Shown here one piece after another: positions 53,906 through 62,478 of a DNA stretch of 64,000 bases; the stretch's first letter is position 1, and every line of letters starts with the position of its first letter. Under the pieces are notes generated by a model, which had not been told where the DNA came from, did no database searches, and saw only the letters and a program-made list of their open reading frames with translations. Origin of the DNA: Rhodobacter sp. GTDB taxonomy: Bacteria > Pseudomonadota > Alphaproteobacteria > Rhodobacterales > Rhodobacteraceae. A program made the position numbers and the translations under genes. Location: positions 124,001 to 188,000 of the forward strand of contig JAIYAE010000019.1 in the NCBI GenBank assembly GCA_027489175.1, in the 5' to 3' direction.

Positions 53906-54835
53906 TCACTGCGCCAACAGATCCTCGGCAATGGCGGTTCCGCTTGCCCATGCGGCCTCAACCCTTGGGCCGATGCACCAGTCACCGCCAAGGTAAAGTG
54001 AGTCGTCAGCACTGCGCAGGAAGGGCTTTCCCAACGGCGTGGTCACCCGGGCATAGCGCCAGCGGTGCGCCTCGGCATGGGTCACGGCGTCCGGCGACGC
54101 CCCTAGCCGGTCAAGCAGCAGCGGCAGCATCAGCGCCACAATCTCAGCCGGGGTCTTCTCCAGATGTGCCTCACTGAATGCAGTGCTGACCTGCGCGACC
54201 CATGCCGTCGCCTCTCCACCAGGGCGGCCAGGTTTCTGGCTGTCCTGCGCGATCCATGACAGCGGATCACCAGCGTCCTTCCGCGTCACGAAAGGCGCAG
54301 GACGCCGCACGGCAGCCATCAGCGTCAGGCAGGGGGCAATCCGCACCCCCGCCAAAGGGGCAACCAGTGGATGGACGGCCCCCAGAAGCCCCGCCACCTG
54401 CGGCGCGGGGACCGTGATGACCACCCGCTCCGCTGCAAGGTCACTGTCGCCAACCCGCAAGGTCCAGCCACCGGCCACAGCCGTCAGACCCGTGACCAAG
54501 GCGTTCTGCCGCACCTCCAGCCCCGCACCCAGCGCCTTGGGCAGGGCCGACATGCCGGGCGTGCCGACCAGATGGCTGCGCCCGCTGCCATCGGCCCAAA
54601 GGGCAACCGCACCCTTTTGAGACAGCTCCTGAAGCACCGCCGCGAACCTGGCCCCCTCCGCCGTCACGTATTGCGCCCCATGGTCGAACTGCAGCCCTGC
54701 GGCCCGGCGCGTGGCCACCCGCCCGCCAATGCCGCGCCCCTTGTCCAGAATGACCACCGACACCCCGGCATCTGCCAACCGCCGCGCGCAGGCAAGGCCC
54801 GCGATCCCGGCCCCGATCACCACAACCGGGGTCAC
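53906..54835 (-). CDS. FAD-dependent amine oxidase / renalase-like oxidoreductase
   Basis: A 309-residue flavoprotein starting at GTG 54835, which overlaps the photolyase-like stop (GTGA). It opens with VVVIGAGIAGLACARRLADAG (dinucleotide motif), VVILDKGRGIGGRVATRRA and FDHGAQYV, the renalase/NAD(P)-FAD pattern. It ends with LYLGGDWCIGPRVEAAWASG, the second FAD contact. The longer frame upstream lies within the photolyase-like gene. Such proteins often neighbour photolyases in alphaproteobacterial light- or singlet-oxygen-stress operons. The substrate is unknown. Confidence 0.82.
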   Translation of the reverse strand: MTPVVVIGAGIAGLACARRLADAGVSVVILDKGRGIGGRVATRRAAGLQFDHGAQYVTAEGARFAAVLQELSQKGAVALWADGSGRSHLVGTPGMSALPKALGAGLEVRQNALVTGLTAVAGGWTLRVGDSDLAAERVVITVPAPQVAGLLGAVHPLVAPLAGVRIAPCLTLMAAVRRPAPFVTRKDAGDPLSWIAQDSQKPGRPGGEATAWVAQVSTAFSEAHLEKTPAEIVALMLPLLLDRLGASPDAVTHAEAHRWRYARVTTPLGKPFLRSADDSLYLGGDWCIGPRVEAAWASGTAIAEDLLAQ

Positions 54836-56052
54836 TGGACCACCAGCTTCGCCAATATCTGCGGGATCTGTTGCTTGACCTTGAAAAACCCAGCCGAGGC
54901 ATAGGGCCAGATCGTGCTGTCCCAGTCCCGCCGCCATTCGGCCAGCACGATGCCCTTCGCGGCCAGATAGGGCGCGGCGTCATTCATCCAGTCCTTCAGC
55001 GGCCCGCGCGTGACGTAAGGTGTGGCGATCTGCGTCGCCCCGGTTGCGGCCGCCCATTTCGCCAACACATCCGGGTGGTCGGCCCGCAGGGCCACCGGTG
55101 TCACGCCTGCGCGCGCGGCGGCATCGGTCAGCGCACCGGCCTCAAACGCGATCACAGCGTCAGACACCTCCAGCGGCGACCGAAGATGGCTGGCGGCCAA
55201 GGTGGCGGCGCCGACGATGCTCAGACCCGCAAGGTCGAACTCCTCGATCCGGCAATCCTCATCCGTCAGGAGCAGCGCCGTCGGCCGCCCGCCTTCGGGC
55301 GCGCGGAAGCTGCGCAGCGGCATCAGGGGGGGCAGACCATCCGGCTCAGTCGCCTCCAGCCCTTGGGTCACCTCCACCAGATCGCTTTCGCGTGGGGTAA
55401 AGCGTTGGCCGGTGAAGGTGGCGATATTCCAGGCCTGCGCGTGATAAGGCTTGCCCCGCGTGTGCAGCCCCGCCACCCAGCGCCAGCCCAGCGTGTTGGA
55501 CGCCGCATCGCCATCCAGAAGATGCCGGTAGAAGAAATCCGCCCCAAGCCGCCACGGCAGCCCGAGTGTGAAAATCCAGATCGACGCGAACCACATCCGC
55601 GCGTGGTTGTGCAGATACCCCGTCTCCACCAGTTCTTCCGCCCAGGCATCCATGCAGGCCAACCCGCTTTGCCCGTCCATCGCGCGGTCGACGTCGCGCC
55701 GCAGACGCCGGTCGCGGTCAAGGGAAGCAAGGTCCGCCTCAAGCCCCTGACGGTAGCTGGCCCAGACCTGCGGGCGACGCTCCAGCCAGCCCTTGAAATA
55801 GGTCCGCCAGATCACCTCTTGCACGAACTTCTCAGCCGATTCCGGCCCATGCGCATCAAGGGCGGCGGCGACCACTTCACCTTCCGTAACCAGCCGACGG
55901 CGTATCCAGGGCGACAGGACCGACACCGCCTTGTGCTGCCCCGGCCCCCGGTCATAGTTGCGGCCGCTGGCATAGCGCAGCCCCATGCCGGGCACGAATG
56001 CCGTAAGCCGGGCCAGCCCTTCGGCGCGCGTTGGGGTGAAGCTGCTGGTCAT
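54832..56052 (-). CDS. Photolyase/cryptochrome-like flavoprotein with permuted domain order
   Basis: A 406-residue protein. The FAD-binding helical domain, normally C-terminal, is at the N-terminus: AVSVLSPWIRRRL (near 42), FVQEVIWRTYFKGWLERRP (near 76), TGYLHNHARMWFASIWIF (near 145), FFYRHLLDGDAASNTLGWRWV (near 175) and AGLHTRGKPYHAQAWN. About residue 255 onward is an alpha/beta domain: GRPTALLLTDEDCRIEEF, VIAFEAGALTDAAARAGVTP, LAKWAAATGATQIATPYV and KGIVLAEWRRDWDSTIWPYA. It resembles the antenna/Rossmann domain that usually comes first. Light-driven DNA repair or signalling is likely, but not proven for this layout. Confidence 0.82.
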   Translation of the reverse strand: MTSSFTPTRAEGLARLTAFVPGMGLRYASGRNYDRGPGQHKAVSVLSPWIRRRLVTEGEVVAAALDAHGPESAEKFVQEVIWRTYFKGWLERRPQVWASYRQGLEADLASLDRDRRLRRDVDRAMDGQSGLACMDAWAEELVETGYLHNHARMWFASIWIFTLGLPWRLGADFFYRHLLDGDAASNTLGWRWVAGLHTRGKPYHAQAWNIATFTGQRFTPRESDLVEVTQGLEATEPDGLPPLMPLRSFRAPEGGRPTALLLTDEDCRIEEFDLAGLSIVGAATLAASHLRSPLEVSDAVIAFEAGALTDAAARAGVTPVALRADHPDVLAKWAAATGATQIATPYVTRGPLKDWMNDAAPYLAAKGIVLAEWRRDWDSTIWPYASAGFFKVKQQIPQILAKLVVQ

Positions 56053-56061
56053 GCCGATCCT

Positions 56062-56079
56062 CTGAGTCCTCTCACTCAG
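56062..56079. promoter_or_regulatory. Inverted repeat just upstream of the photolyase-like gene
   Basis: A perfect repeat, CTGAGT-N6-ACTCAG, lies 10-27 nt before the start codon at 56052. It could be an operator or an RNA hairpin in the leader, close enough to affect translation. Confidence 0.35.
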
Positions 56080-56286
56080 AAGCTGTTCTGCCCGCGCCCG
56101 AATTCAACCCGATGCGTCAGCTTGCCCTCCCCCTGCCGCGGGTGATTTGTCGGCAAGAAACTCGGCTCCGTGCCGCTGCACTCTGCCCCGCTGGCTGCAA
56201 AGTCTGCGGTGGGCGCACAAGTTTCAGGCAATCTCTGATCAACTCAGGTCAGAAGAACCATTCCTTGTGTCGAATCGTGTTGGGCT

Positions 56287-56302
56287 TTTACTGTTTGGTC
56301 AA
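56287..56302. promoter_or_regulatory. Possible RutR-like operator upstream of the BMP importer
   Basis: TTTACTGTTTGGTCAA matches 11 of the 14 defined positions of the RutR consensus TTGACCA-N2-TGGTCAA, with the right half-site perfect. It lies 38 bp before the binding-protein start. RutR senses uracil, which the cytosine-deaminase-like gene in this operon would produce. Confidence 0.35.
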
Positions 56303-56339
56303 AAGAAGACGTCACTTCAACAACGGGGACACCAAACAC

Positions 56340-57353
56340 ATGACCATCGGGACATTCACCCTCTCGCGGCGCGGCCTGCTTCTGGGCGGCGGCGCTGCTC
56401 TTGTTGCCGCGAACCTGCCACATGCGGCCCGCGCGCAAGAGGCGATCAAGATGGCGGGCATCTATACGGTGCCGGTCGAACAGCAGTGGGTCAGCCGCAT
56501 CCACATCGCGGCCGAAGCGCTGAAGGCGGCGGGCACGGTCGATTACACCTACACCGAAAACGTTGCCAACACCGACTACCCCCGCGTCATGCGCGAATAT
56601 TGCGAGGCGGGCGTCAAGCTGATCGTCGGTGAGATTTTCGGCGCTGAGGCTGAGGCACGTGAGGTCTGCGCCGAATATCCGGACGTGGCCTTCCTTCTCG
56701 GTTCCAGCTTTATGCCGGACGAAGCCGCGAACCCCAACCTCGCGGTTTTCGACAACTACATCCAGGACGCGGCCTATCTGTCGGGCATCGTCGCGGGCGG
56801 CATGACCAAGGGCAACATCGGCATGGTCGGCGGCTTCCCGATCCCCGAGGTCAACCGCCTGATGCATGCCTTCATGGCCGGGGTGCGTGAGGTGAAGGCC
56901 GATGCGACCTTCCAGGTCAGCTTCATCGGATCGTGGTTCGACCCGCCGAAAGCCAAGGAAACCGCCTTCGCCATGATCGACGGCGGTGCCGACCTGCTTT
57001 ATGCGGAACGCTTCGGCGTCAGCGATGCCGCAAAGGAGCGGGGCGTCCTTGCCATCGGCAATGTGATCGACACGCAGGCCGATTACCCGGATACCGTCGT
57101 CACCTCGGCTCTCTGGCACTTCGAACCCACGCTGAACGCGGCCGTTGCCGCCGTGCAGGCCGGTACCTTCAAGGCCGAGAATTACGGCACCTACTCCTAC
57201 ATGATTGCCGGGGGCTGCTCCCTTGCCCCCCTTGGCACGTTTGAAGGCAAGGTTCCGGCCGAGGTCATGGCCATGGTGGCCGAGAAAGAGGCCGCCATCC
57301 GCGCAGGCACCTTCACCGTGACGATCGACGATACCGAACCGAAGTCGTCGTGA
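56340..57353 (+). CDS. BMP-family ABC substrate-binding protein, Tat-exported
   Basis: A 337-residue protein with a twin-arginine signal (TLSRRGLLLGGGAALVAANL) cleaved near ARAQE. The mature part is of the Med/BMP type 1 fold: MAGIYTVPVEQQWVSRIHIA, LIVGEIFGAEAEAREVCAEY, VFDNYIQDAAYLSGIVAGGM and GNIGMVGGFPIPEVNRLMHAF. It binds nucleosides, purines or other bases in the periplasm. The start at 56340 gives the Tat leader directly; the long upstream frame is non-coding. It heads a five-gene operon ending with the deaminase at 62140. Confidence 0.9.
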   Translation: MTIGTFTLSRRGLLLGGGAALVAANLPHAARAQEAIKMAGIYTVPVEQQWVSRIHIAAEALKAAGTVDYTYTENVANTDYPRVMREYCEAGVKLIVGEIFGAEAEAREVCAEYPDVAFLLGSSFMPDEAANPNLAVFDNYIQDAAYLSGIVAGGMTKGNIGMVGGFPIPEVNRLMHAFMAGVREVKADATFQVSFIGSWFDPPKAKETAFAMIDGGADLLYAERFGVSDAAKERGVLAIGNVIDTQADYPDTVVTSALWHFEPTLNAAVAAVQAGTFKAENYGTYSYMIAGGCSLAPLGTFEGKVPAEVMAMVAEKEAAIRAGTFTVTIDDTEPKSS

Positions 57354-58894
57354 CCCAAGCGCAAGCAAAGGCGGAGGTTGTCCTCCGCCTTGACCTCATC
57401 ACCAAAAGCTTCGGTCCATTGCGGGCGAATGACGCCATCTCGCTCACGCTTCGGCGGGGCGAGGTGGTGGCGCTGCTGGGCGAAAACGGTGCGGGCAAGA
57501 CCACGCTGATGAACATCCTCTTCGGCCATTATGTGGCCGATTCCGGGGAGGTGGACGTGTTCGGCCAGCCCCTGCCGCCCGGACAGCCCCGCGCGGCCCT
57601 GAAGGCAGGCGTCGGGATGGTCCACCAGCATTTCACCCTTGCCGGCAATCTGACCGTGCTGGACAACATCACCCTTGGGACCGAAAGCCTCTGGTCGCGC
57701 GGCCGCGGGCGGGCAGTGGCGCGGGCGAAGGTTGAAGCCCTCGCGCGTGATTTCGGGCTTGTGGTGGACCCGATGGCCAAGGTCAGCCGCCTGACGGTCG
57801 GGGAACGCCAGCGGGTTGAGATCCTGAAAGCGCTGTACCGTGATGCAAAGATCCTCATCCTCGACGAACCCACCGCCGTCCTGACCCCGCAAGAGGCCGA
57901 GGCCCTGTTCGCCACCCTGCGCAAAGCCACCGCGCTTGGCCTCTCTGTCATCTTCATCAGCCACAAGCTGCATGAGGTGATGGCCATTGCCGACCGCTGC
58001 CTTGTGCTGCGCCATGGCCGTGTGGTGGGCGAGGTGGACACCCACGCCACCGACAAGGCCCGTCTAGCAGCCCTGATGGTTGGGGGCGAACTGACCCTGC
58101 CCAAGGCCGAAGCAAAGGTCGCCGGCCCGATGCTGATGGAGCTTCAGTCGGTCAGCACCCCCGACCGCGGCCCTGCTCCGGGGCTGAAGGCGGTAAGCCT
58201 TGCGTTGCGCGCAGGCCAGATCACTGGGCTTGCCGGCGTGTCCGGCAACGGGCAGGCGGCGCTGGCTGACCTCATGTCCGGCCTTGCGCAGCCGGCTTCG
58301 GGCACACTGGCGTTGAACGGTGCGCCAGTCACTCAGTGGTCGCCACGGACTGCCGTGGCGCAGGGAATCGGCCGCATCCCCGAGGATCGCCACCACACGG
58401 GCAGCATCGCCGACTTCGACCTCACCGAAAACGCTGTGCTTGAGGGCTACCGGAGCCGCTTTTCCAAGGCGGGCTGGATGAACTGGCCCGCGGCCCGCGC
58501 CTTCGCGGAAGGGATCATCGCCACCTATGATGTGCGCTGCCCGGGGCCTGCGACCCGCATCCGCCTTCTCTCCGGCGGCAATATGCAAAAGCTGATTCTG
58601 GGCCGTGCGCTGGCCCCCGGCCCGCAGATCATTTTGGCCAACCAACCGGTGCGGGGCCTTGATATCGGCGCCATCGCCTATGTGCAAAGCCAGCTGATCG
58701 CCGCGCGCGACCGGGGCGCCGCAATCCTTTTGATCTCTGAAGACCTTGATGAAATCATGGGCTTGTCAGACGTTCTTCATGTAATGTCTCAAGGTCGCCT
58801 TAGCCCCGCTTTCCCGCGCGGCAGCATGTCCGCACCCGAGATCGGCCTCTGGATGGCCGGTCAAGGGTTCACCGAGGGTCGCCATGCGGCTTGA
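57350..58894 (+). CDS. BMP-type ABC importer ATPase (duplicated, RbsA/NupA-like)
   Basis: A 514-residue double ATPase. The first half has Walker A LLGENGAGKTTLMNILFG (near 44), signature VGERQRVEILKALYR and Walker B LILDEPTAVLTPQ. The second half has a degenerate P-loop (LAGVSGNGQAALADLMSG), signature LLSGGNMQKLILGRAL and Walker B IILANQPVRGLDIG, where Asp is replaced by Ala-Asn, as in many BMP-system ATPases. GTG 57350 overlaps the binding-protein stop (GTGA). Confidence 0.9.
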   Translation: MTQAQAKAEVVLRLDLITKSFGPLRANDAISLTLRRGEVVALLGENGAGKTTLMNILFGHYVADSGEVDVFGQPLPPGQPRAALKAGVGMVHQHFTLAGNLTVLDNITLGTESLWSRGRGRAVARAKVEALARDFGLVVDPMAKVSRLTVGERQRVEILKALYRDAKILILDEPTAVLTPQEAEALFATLRKATALGLSVIFISHKLHEVMAIADRCLVLRHGRVVGEVDTHATDKARLAALMVGGELTLPKAEAKVAGPMLMELQSVSTPDRGPAPGLKAVSLALRAGQITGLAGVSGNGQAALADLMSGLAQPASGTLALNGAPVTQWSPRTAVAQGIGRIPEDRHHTGSIADFDLTENAVLEGYRSRFSKAGWMNWPAARAFAEGIIATYDVRCPGPATRIRLLSGGNMQKLILGRALAPGPQIILANQPVRGLDIGAIAYVQSQLIAARDRGAAILLISEDLDEIMGLSDVLHVMSQGRLSPAFPRGSMSAPEIGLWMAGQGFTEGRHAA

Positions 58895-59927
58895 GCCGAT
58901 TGCCAACCCAAGCACCCTTCGCCGCCTTGGCTTGCCCGCCCTTGCGCTGGCCGCAACGATGGCCGTCGCCACCCTGCTTGCGCTTGTTGCCGGGGCCGAT
59001 CCTTTCGCCACCCTCGGCCAGATTGCCACCGGGGCGCTGGGGTCGCGGCTGGCAGTGCTTGAGACGCTGAACCGCGCCACCCCCCTGATCTTTACCGGCC
59101 TTGCCGTCGCCGTCGCCTTCCGGGCCAAGCTTTGGAACATCGGGGCCGAGGCGCAGCTTTATGCGGGCGCTATCGCCGCCGTGCTTCTGGGGACCGGCGA
59201 GCTTGGCAGCCCTTGGGTGCTGCCCGTCTCTGCCCTCGCCGCAATGCTCGCAGGGGCGCTGATCCTCCTTGGCCCGGTCCTTCTGAAAACCCGCCTCGGG
59301 GTGGATGAGGTGGTCACCACACTCCTTCTCAACTTCATCATGCTTCTTTTCGTCAGCTACCTGCTGGAAGGCCCGCTGAAAGACCCGATGGGCATGGGCT
59401 GGCCCAAATCCCCCGCCCTGATCCCCGAGGCGCGCCTGCCCCGCATCGTTGAAGGCCTGCGCCTGCATTGGGGCTTTGCGCTGGCGCTGATCGCCGCCGT
59501 CCTCGTCTGGATCATCCAGACGCGCACCACCCTTGGCTTTGAAATCCGCGCCGTCGGGCAGAACCCCGCCGCCGCGCGCTTTGCGGGCATCCCGGTCAAC
59601 AGGGTCCTGCTCAAGACCGCGCTTCTGTCCGGGGGCCTTGCAGCCCTTGCGGGCTGGTCTGAGGTTGCGGGGCTGAAAGGCCACCTCTCCCAAGACCTTT
59701 CGCCCGGCTTTGGCTACACCGGCATCATCGTCGCGATGCTGGCCCTTCTCCACCCACTTGGCGTGGTCATCAGCGCCCTCTTCGTCGCCGGAATCTTCGT
59801 CGGATCGGATGCGATGAGCCGCACCGCCGGCGTGCCGACTTACATCGCCGACATGCTTCTTGCCACCGCGCTCCTCTTCATGGTCCTGGCGATCCTTCTG
59901 ACCAAGATGCGCGTGGTCCGGGGATGA
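58884..59927 (+). CDS. BMP-type ABC importer permease 1
   Basis: A 347-residue permease with roughly nine membrane segments: AATMAVATLLALVAGADPFA, FRAKLWNIGAEAQLYAGAIAA (a conserved BMP-permease phrase), GVDEVVTTLLLNFIMLLFVS and RFAGIPVNRVLLKTALLSGG. It overlaps the ATPase by 11 nt and the second permease by 4 nt. It forms the membrane channel with permease 2. Confidence 0.9.
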   Translation: MRLEPIANPSTLRRLGLPALALAATMAVATLLALVAGADPFATLGQIATGALGSRLAVLETLNRATPLIFTGLAVAVAFRAKLWNIGAEAQLYAGAIAAVLLGTGELGSPWVLPVSALAAMLAGALILLGPVLLKTRLGVDEVVTTLLLNFIMLLFVSYLLEGPLKDPMGMGWPKSPALIPEARLPRIVEGLRLHWGFALALIAAVLVWIIQTRTTLGFEIRAVGQNPAAARFAGIPVNRVLLKTALLSGGLAALAGWSEVAGLKGHLSQDLSPGFGYTGIIVAMLALLHPLGVVISALFVAGIFVGSDAMSRTAGVPTYIADMLLATALLFMVLAILLTKMRVVRG

Positions 59928-60871
59928 GCGACATCATCGACATCCTGATCTCCGCCAGCTTCTGGGCCGCTGTGATCCGCATCGCGACGCCCCTGATCTT
60001 CGCCACGATGGGCGAACTGATCTGCGAACGCGCCGGCGTGCTGAACCTGGGGATCGAAGGGATCATGGTCATCGGCGCCTTCACCGGCTGGATGGCGGTC
60101 TACCAGGGCATGCCCCTTTGGGGCGGCGTGGCCACAGCCATGGCGGCCGGAATGCTGTTCGGCCTCCTCCACTCCACCCTCACCGTGCCCTTCGGTCTGT
60201 CCCAGCACGTCGTCGGCCTGGGCGTGACGCTCCTAGCCACCGCCACCGCCTCTTTCGCCTACCGCCTGATGCTGCCCGAAGTGACCAGCCCCCCGAAGAT
60301 CGAACCGTTTCAACCGCTTGACCTGCCAGTCCTCAGCGATCTTCCCTTCCTGGGTGAGGCGATCTTCCAGCAAACCGCCCTGACCTGGGCCGCCTTCGCC
60401 GTGGCCGCCCTGACCGCCTTTACCCTCTACCGCACCCCCCTTGGCCTTGCCCTCCGCGCCGCGGGGGAAAACCCTGCGGCGGTTGAGGCGCAAGGGCTTT
60501 CCGTCACCGCCCTGCGGATGGGCGCGGTCATTGTCGGTTCGGGCCTCATGGCCTTGGGGGGCGCGTTCCTGACCCTCTCCGCCTTCTCAAGCTTCTTCTT
60601 TGAGATGGTCAACGGCCGCGGCTGGGTCTGCGTGGCGCTGGTCGTCTTCGGCGCGTGGAAGCCCGGCAAGGCTGTCCTCGGTGCGATCCTTTTCGCCGCG
60701 TTCGACGCCCTGCAAATCCGCCTGCAACAGACTGACCTCGGCGCTGTCCTGCCGTACCAGCTGTTCCTTGCGGCGCCCTATATCCTCTCCATCCTCGCCC
60801 TCATCCTGATGTCGCGCCGGGCCGAGGTGCCTGCAGCCCTAATGCTGCCCTACAACAAGGGGGAACGCTGA
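59924..60871 (+). CDS. BMP-type ABC importer permease 2
   Basis: A 315-residue permease: RIATPLIFATMGELICERAG, VLNLGIEGIMVIGAFTGWMA (the family's signature), TPLGLALRAAGENPAAVEAQ and GRGWVCVALVVFGAWKPGKA. It has about eight to nine membrane segments. ATGA overlap at the start; its stop is followed directly by the deaminase ATG. Confidence 0.9.
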   Translation: MSDIIDILISASFWAAVIRIATPLIFATMGELICERAGVLNLGIEGIMVIGAFTGWMAVYQGMPLWGGVATAMAAGMLFGLLHSTLTVPFGLSQHVVGLGVTLLATATASFAYRLMLPEVTSPPKIEPFQPLDLPVLSDLPFLGEAIFQQTALTWAAFAVAALTAFTLYRTPLGLALRAAGENPAAVEAQGLSVTALRMGAVIVGSGLMALGGAFLTLSAFSSFFFEMVNGRGWVCVALVVFGAWKPGKAVLGAILFAAFDALQIRLQQTDLGAVLPYQLFLAAPYILSILALILMSRRAEVPAALMLPYNKGER

Positions 60872-62140
60872 ATGTTCGATCTTCTGGTCAAGGGCGGCAC
60901 GCTGCCCGATGGCACGGTGGCCGATATCGGCATCACCGGTGACCGCATCGCCGCTGTGGGCAGGTTGGACGCCGAAGCGGGGCGCGTGATCGACGCAACC
61001 GGCGACCTTGTGGCCCCCCCCTTCGTCGACCCGCATTTCCATATGGACGCAACGCTCAGCTACGGCCTGCCCCGGGTGAACGCCTCCGGCACCCTTCTGG
61101 AAGGCATCGCACTTTGGGGCGAGTTGCGCGACATCGCCACGGTCGACGACATGGTCACCCGTGCCGTCACCTATTGCGACTGGGCGGTCAGCATGGGCCT
61201 GCTGGCCATCCGGACCCATGTCGACACCACCCCCGACCATCTTCGCGGGGTCGAGGCGATGCTGGAGGTCAAGCGCCGCGTCGCCCCCTACCTTGACCTG
61301 CAACTCGTTGCCTTCCCGCAGGACGGGCTGTACCGCACCAAGACCGGCCGCCAGAACCTCCTCCGCGCTTTGGACATGGGCGTCGATGTCGTCGGCGGCA
61401 TCCCGCATTTCGAACGCACGATGGAGGAAGGCGCTGAGTCTTTGCGCGACCTAGGCCGCATTGCCGCCGAGCGCGGGTTGATGTGGGATGTCCACTGCGA
61501 CGAAACCGATGACCCGATGTCCCGCCATGTCGAGACGATGGCGCGAGAGGTGACACGGCACGGCTTGGGCGGGCGGGCGGCGGGCAGCCACCTCACTTCC
61601 ATGCACTCGATGGACAACTACTATGTGTCCAAACTCCTCCCCCTCATTGCCGAATCGGGCATGACGGCGATCCCGAACCCCTTGATCAACATCACCCTGC
61701 AAGGCCGACACGACAGCTACCCCAAGCGGCGCGGCCTGACCCGGGTGAAGGAAATGCAAGCGTTGGGCATCCCCGTCGGCTGGGGCCAGGATTGCGTGCT
61801 TGACCCCTGGTATAGCCTTGGCACCGCCGACATGCTGGATGTGGCCTTCATGGGCCTCCATGTCGCGCAGATGACCCATCCGGCGGAAATGGCGCGCTGC
61901 TTTACCATGATCACCGAGACGAACGCGCAGATCCTGAACCTCGCAGGCTACGGCCTGAAATCCGGCGATCAGGCAAGCCTGGTGGTTCTTGACGCCGGTA
62001 CTCCGGTTGAGGCGCTGCGCTTGCGGCCAGACCGGCTTGCGGTCGTCTCACGCGGGAAGGTGGTAGCGGAACGCCTGCGCAACGACTGTCGGCTTGCCCT
62101 GCCAGGCCGTCCGCCAGCCGTGCGGCGGCGGCACGGCTGA
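60872..62140 (+). CDS. codA: Cytosine deaminase-like amidohydrolase
   Basis: A 422-residue metal-dependent amidohydrolase of CodA length. Motifs are [19 protein letters not shown] (metal HxH near 55-57), [20 protein letters not shown] (near 208), [10 protein letters not shown] (near 238) and [15 protein letters not shown] (near 305, Asp metal ligand). It should deaminate cytosine or a related base to uracil plus ammonia. Linkage to a nucleobase/nucleoside importer supports base salvage as nitrogen source. The last residues ([12 protein letters not shown]) are encoded by a terminator-like stem and are probably not functional. The exact base is unproven. Confidence 0.87.
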   Translation: MFDLLVKGGTLPDGTVADIGITGDRIAAVGRLDAEAGRVIDATGDLVAPPFVDPHFHMDATLSYGLPRVNASGTLLEGIALWGELRDIATVDDMVTRAVTYCDWAVSMGLLAIRTHVDTTPDHLRGVEAMLEVKRRVAPYLDLQLVAFPQDGLYRTKTGRQNLLRALDMGVDVVGGIPHFERTMEEGAESLRDLGRIAAERGLMWDVHCDETDDPMSRHVETMAREVTRHGLGGRAAGSHLTSMHSMDNYYVSKLLPLIAESGMTAIPNPLINITLQGRHDSYPKRRGLTRVKEMQALGIPVGWGQDCVLDPWYSLGTADMLDVAFMGLHVAQMTHPAEMARCFTMITETNAQILNLAGYGLKSGDQASLVVLDAGTPVEALRLRPDRLAVVSRGKVVAERLRNDCRLALPGRPPAVRRRHG

Positions 62141-62147
62141 CGGACGG
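62107..62147 (+). terminator. Strong hairpin overlapping the end of the deaminase gene
   Basis: A 17-nt arm (62107-62123) pairs with 62131-62147 at 16 of 17 positions, loop GGCGGCG. The deaminase stop codon (62138-62140) lies inside the right arm. No U-tract follows, so it may be a Rho-assisted end or an RNA-stability element for the operon's 3' end. Confidence 0.55.
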
Positions 62148-62478
62148 CCCGAAAGCGGCATGTCAAAAGCCATCAGCGGGGCCCTTTCCGGATCATATTG
62201 TCGCCATTGAATAATCTGCCGGATCGCTGGGCGTCAGGCCCTGTTGCCCCGGGAAAGCCATAAAAGTCCTGCTTCATCCCATGGTTGAGCGCACCGGTCC
62301 TTCATTATTCCATCCAAGCGCCCCATTTTCGCCGTCATCCACAACCAAGCATCAAACTGTAGATTGGTGCGCGGGCGTGGACGATGCCAGGCGATGCGCG
62401 GGAAATGTTTGTATCCCCCGCTGCGTCGCTGTTGCTGAGGCATCCAGACAGGCCGCGCTTTCGGGAAGGATGGGCAAG
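62148..62478. other. Intergenic region upstream of the kinase
   Basis: 331 nt with lower GC than its neighbours. It contains several AT-rich patches (for example ATTGAATAATCTG near 62208) that could hold the kinase promoter. I see no confident -35/-10 pair, RNA gene or repeat. Confidence 0.4.
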
